A stretch of 64,000 nt of DNA from contig ML677366.1 in the NCBI GenBank assembly GCA_007922305.1, positions 7,464,342-7,528,341 of the forward strand, read 5' to 3'. The notes beneath the pieces were generated by a model. That model was given only the letters and a program-made list of their open reading frames with translations. It was not told the origin of the DNA and made no database searches. This document shows positions 60,876 through 64,000 of the stretch, one piece after another (position 1 is the first letter of the stretch; each line of letters opens with the position of its first letter). This DNA comes from Dermatemys mawii. Taxonomy: Eukaryota; Chordata; Testudines; Dermatemydidae. The position numbers and the translations under genes were made by a program.

Positions 60876-61379
60876 AACCTTGGAACATCTGAACTAGACT
60901 TAGATACCTAGGAGATGGGGGAGGAGACAAACACAACTTTAGGTCTGCTTTTAAACTCAAACCAGAGAATGCTCTAACAAACTAAACCAAAGTACTTGCT
61001 AGTAACTGCTCCTTTTTGACAGCACATTGAAAGTGGCTCTGCTTTACTACAGATCATCTATAAAATAAGATTGCAGGATTGTCACGCATCTGTGGGTTAC
61101 TCTGAAGCCTACAATGTCTGTGAAGTAATAGAAACAGCTACACGCATGGCTGAAAGTTCTTTTTTGTTCAGAATATCACCAAGTTGACTCATCACAAAGT
61201 TTTCCAATCTGTTATTAATTTTTAAGTGCTCAGCCATTTTGATTTTACAAATTACACCTGTGAGACAACAAAGCATGTATCACTGCCATGCCAGGAGTCC
61301 TAGACTATTATGAGATCACAGGTAACTCAACCAATCTGCACCCTTACTATACAGCTCCTAAAGTTAAAGATTTTTAAAA

Positions 61380-62340
61380 TCACCTGGTCCAGATAACTTG
61401 TAACCAAGAGTTTAAAAGGAAGTAAGAAGCACACTGGACCACTGATGTTGCTTTTCAATAGGTCTTGGAATGCTGGGGAAGTTCCAGAACACTGGAAGAA
61501 AGCTAATGTGTGAATAGAGTATTAACTGGGATGAACCAGTTAATTATAGGCCTGTCAGTCAGGACAAGATAATGCAGTGGCTGATACAGGACTCAATTAA
61601 TGAAGCATTACAGGAGATAATATAATTAATAGCAATCAATAAGTTTTATAGAAAATATATCCAATTAAACTAACTTGAAACCTTTTTTTGATTATCTTCG
61701 AAATTTGTTTTATACAGGCACTGATGTAATATGCTGAAGGCTTCTGTAAGGCATTTGACTTGGTATTGCACATTTTGATTAAAAACTGGAATGATATAAA
61801 ATTGCATTAAAATGGCACACACCTGGCTAACTCAAAATGTAAATGTTAATGGGGAATCATCACAGTGATTTGCCTTTGGCCCTATACTACATTTTTATCA
61901 ATGACCTGGCAGAAAACATAAAATTATTACCGATAAAGTTTGTAGATGACACAGAAAAATTGGGGAGAGTGATAAATAATGAAGAAAACATGTCATTAAT
62001 ATTACCTGGATCCCTTGGTAAACTAGGCACAAGCAAAAAATGTGTGTGTTAATAAGGCCAAATGAAAACATACATCTAGGAAAAAGAATATAAATCACCT
62101 TTATAGGATGCAGGACTCCATCCTGGGAAGCAATGACTGAAAAAGATTTGGGGATAATCATCTGAACATGTGCTCCCAGTGTGATCCTGTGGCCAAAAGA
62201 ATTAATGTAATCCTTGGATGCATAAACAAGAATCTTGAGTAGGTGTAGAGGGGTTATTTTACCTCTCTATTTGGCACAGGTGCAACAGGAATACTGTGCC
62301 CAGTTTTGGTGTCCACAATTCAAGGACGCTGAAGCAAAAA
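61380..62340 (+). mobile_element. Old CR1 LINE, part 1 (RT domain)
   Basis: Words of CR1 RT appear in order: SWNAGEVPEHWKKAN (about 61460-61505), then INDLAENIKLLPIKFVDDTE including the polymerase VDD-type box (61891-61955), and QVQQEYCAQFWCPQFKD (62275-62330). It breaks off mid-ORF and resumes at 63378. Confidence 0.82.
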
Positions 62341-63377
62341 TGGATAGGAACCTGGGAGGCAGTGACCATGAGATGATCGAGTTCAGGATCCTGACTCAAG
62401 GAAGAAAGGAGAGCAAAAGAATATGGACTCTGGACTTCAGAAAAGTAAACTCTGACTCCCCGGGGGAGCTGATGGGCAGGGTCCCCTGGGAGAATAACAC
62501 GAGGGGGAAAAGAGTTCAGGAGTGCTGGGTGTATTTTAAAGAATCCTTATTGAGGTTGCAGAAACAAACCATCCCAATGTGTAGAAAGAATAGTAAATAT
62601 GGGAGGCGACCGGTGAAATCCTTGTTGATCTTAAACACAAAAAAGAAGCTTACAAGAAGTGGAAGATTGGACAAATGACCAGGGAGGAGTATAAAAATAT
62701 TGCTCAGGCATGCAGAAAAGGACCTACGGGTTACAGTCATACGGATATGAGTCAACAGTGTGCCCTTGTTGCCAAGAAGGCTAACGGCATTTTGGGTTGT
62801 ATAAGTAGGGGCATTTCCAGCAGATCGAGGGACGCAATCACTCCCCTCTATTCGGCATTGGTGAGGCCTCATCTGGAGTACTGTGTCCAGTTTCGGGCCC
62901 CACACTACAAGAAGGACATGGATAAATTGGAAAGAGTCCAGTGGAGGGCAACAAAAATGATTAGGGGGCTGGAGAACATGACTTGTGAGGCGAGGCTGAG
63001 AGAACTGGGACTGTTTAGTCTGAAGAAGACTGAGGGGGATTTAATAGCTGGTTTCAACTACATGAAAGAGGGTTCCAAGGAGGATGGATCTAGGCTGTTC
63101 TCAGTAGTAACAGATGACAGAACAAGGAGTAATGGCCTCAAGTTGCAGAGGGAGAGGTTTAGGTTGGATATTAGGAAAAACTTTTTCCACTAGGAAGGTG
63201 GTGAAGCACTGGAATGTGTTACCTAGGGAGGTAGTGGAATCTCCTTCCTTAGAGATTTTTAAGGTCAAGCTTGGCAAAGCCCTGGCTGGGATGATTTAGT
63301 TGGAGATTGGTCCTGCTTTGAGCAGGGGGTTGGACTAGATGACCTCCGGAGGTCCCTTCCCACCCTAATACTCTATG
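62341..63377 (+). mobile_element. Younger, internally deleted CR1 LINE nested in the older one
   Basis: Starts in the endonuclease-to-RT region (NLGGSDHEMIEFRILTQGRK at 62345-62410) and jumps near 62712 to the RT C-terminal part ([70 protein letters not shown] to 63070; [11 protein letters not shown] to 63190). Ends with GGACTAGATGACCTCCGGAG and ACTCTATGA. The joining of distant segments means most of the polymerase is deleted. The frame 62675-63193 remains open for 172 codons, so the insertion is relatively young. Confidence 0.8.
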
Positions 63378-63850
63378 AAGAAATTTAGAGGGTTTTTTGA
63401 GAAGGGCTATGAGACTGATTAAAGGATTAGAAGTGACAGACTTATAATGATAGACTCAAGGTGCTCATTCTATTTAGCATAACAAAGAGAATGGTAAGGA
63501 GATGACCTGATTACGGACTATAAGTACGACATGAGGAACAAATATAATAATAGGCTCCTCAGAATCTACCGGAGAAATGTATAATATGATCTAATGGCTG
63601 GAAGTTGAAGCTAGACAAATTCAGACTCGAAGTAATGGATAAATTTTTAACAGTGAGAATAATTAACCATTGGAACAATTTATCAAGGGATTCTCTATCA
63701 CTGAAATTTTTAAAATCAGATTTGGATGTTTTTCTAAATGATATGCTCGAAGACTTGTTTTGGGGAAGTTCTATGGACTACGATATATGGGAAGTCAGAC
63801 TAGATGATCATAAAGATCCCTTCTGGTCTTGCAATCTATGAATCTATGAT
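63378..63850 (+). mobile_element. Old CR1 LINE, part 2 (3' end)
   Basis: Resumes with a decayed LERVQRRA-region, then KLDKFRLEVMDKFLTVRIIN (63608-63667) and NHWNNLSRDSLSLKFLKSDL, and ends AGACTAGATGATCATAAAGA with GCAATCTATGAATCTATGAT, the CR1 3' octamer-type tail. Confidence 0.82.
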
Positions 63851-64000
63851 CAGGTGTAATACAGTAGTATTATAATATGATGTACTGCTTTTACATATTT
63901 GTTACAGACTAGCGGCTTCTCGTAGATAACTGACCTCTTTCCAGTTGTACAGGAGAAAAGGGCATTTTTAATCTCTAATATAGCAAATACATTAAACATT
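63851..64000 (-). other. MEF2A: MEF2A intron, right edge of the window
   Basis: AT-rich, nothing recognised; the gene continues beyond the window towards its MADS-box exons. Confidence 0.6.

Noticed and set aside
53000..64000. Search for MEF2A MADS-box and MEF2-domain exons
   Set aside because: No - strand stretch resembles the strongly conserved MADS/MEF2 sequence here; these exons must lie right of the window.
1..64000. CRISPR arrays, operons, ribosome binding sites, tRNA or rRNA genes
   Set aside because: The window is vertebrate nuclear DNA; no regularly spaced repeats, bacterial gene organisation or structural RNA genes were seen.

Overview
The window is vertebrate nuclear DNA: AT-rich, split genes with canonical GT/AG introns, and many retrotransposon and MITE remnants. 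CR1 LINEs are the dominant LINE. A large DIRS-type (tyrosine-recombinase) retrotransposon and a foldback MITE of a type I associate with turtles point to a sauropsid, most likely a turtle. The species call is an inference from repeat content, not a database match.

Two host genes lie tail to tail. LYSMD4 is on the + strand at the left end: a CpG-rich start near 1-310, coding exons at 1773-2045 and 3595-4248, and an AATAAA at 4313. It encodes a 308-residue membrane protein with one LysM domain and is complete. MEF2A is on the - strand and fills the rest (14028-52887 for its coding exons here). Its MADS/MEF2 exons are not in the window and must lie beyond 64000. Present are the mutually exclusive exons alpha2 (52756-52887) and alpha1 (52553-52690), then 48827-49046, 41439-41498, 29482-29672, the 24-nt beta microexon 27773-27796, 23531-23657, 14989-15115, and the terminal exon 14028-14358. 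All exon phases join without a break. The 3' UTR probably runs left from 14027 towards about 10200. The LYSMD4/MEF2A convergent order matches the human 15q26.3 arrangement as I remember it.

The 4.3-10.2 kb interval between the genes holds a foldback MITE (8031-8213), a perfect 20-bp hairpin (9514-9562) and, antisense to the presumed MEF2A 3' UTR, an orphan exon-like block at 10323-10406 (+).

MEF2A introns hold most of the mobile DNA. There is a DIRS gag fragment (37385-39400, -), an antisense CR1 (39715-41012), and a sense CR1 5' part with the ORF1 esterase and endonuclease (41620-42955). Next is a near-full-length but dead DIRS element (42959-48640, -; gag, RT, RNase H, tyrosine recombinase; 10-N assembly gap at 44742-44751), then a CR1 3' tail (48650-48715). 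Four palindromic MITE copies share one sequence type. A hAT-like MITE with a perfect 8-bp target duplication sits inside an older SINE (60320-60875), and one CR1 is nested in another (61380-63850).

The most informative biology is the MEF2A splicing architecture: alpha2 and alpha1 separated by only 65 nt, a beta microexon, and UGCAUG (RBFOX-type) sites clustered downstream of alpha1 and of beta.
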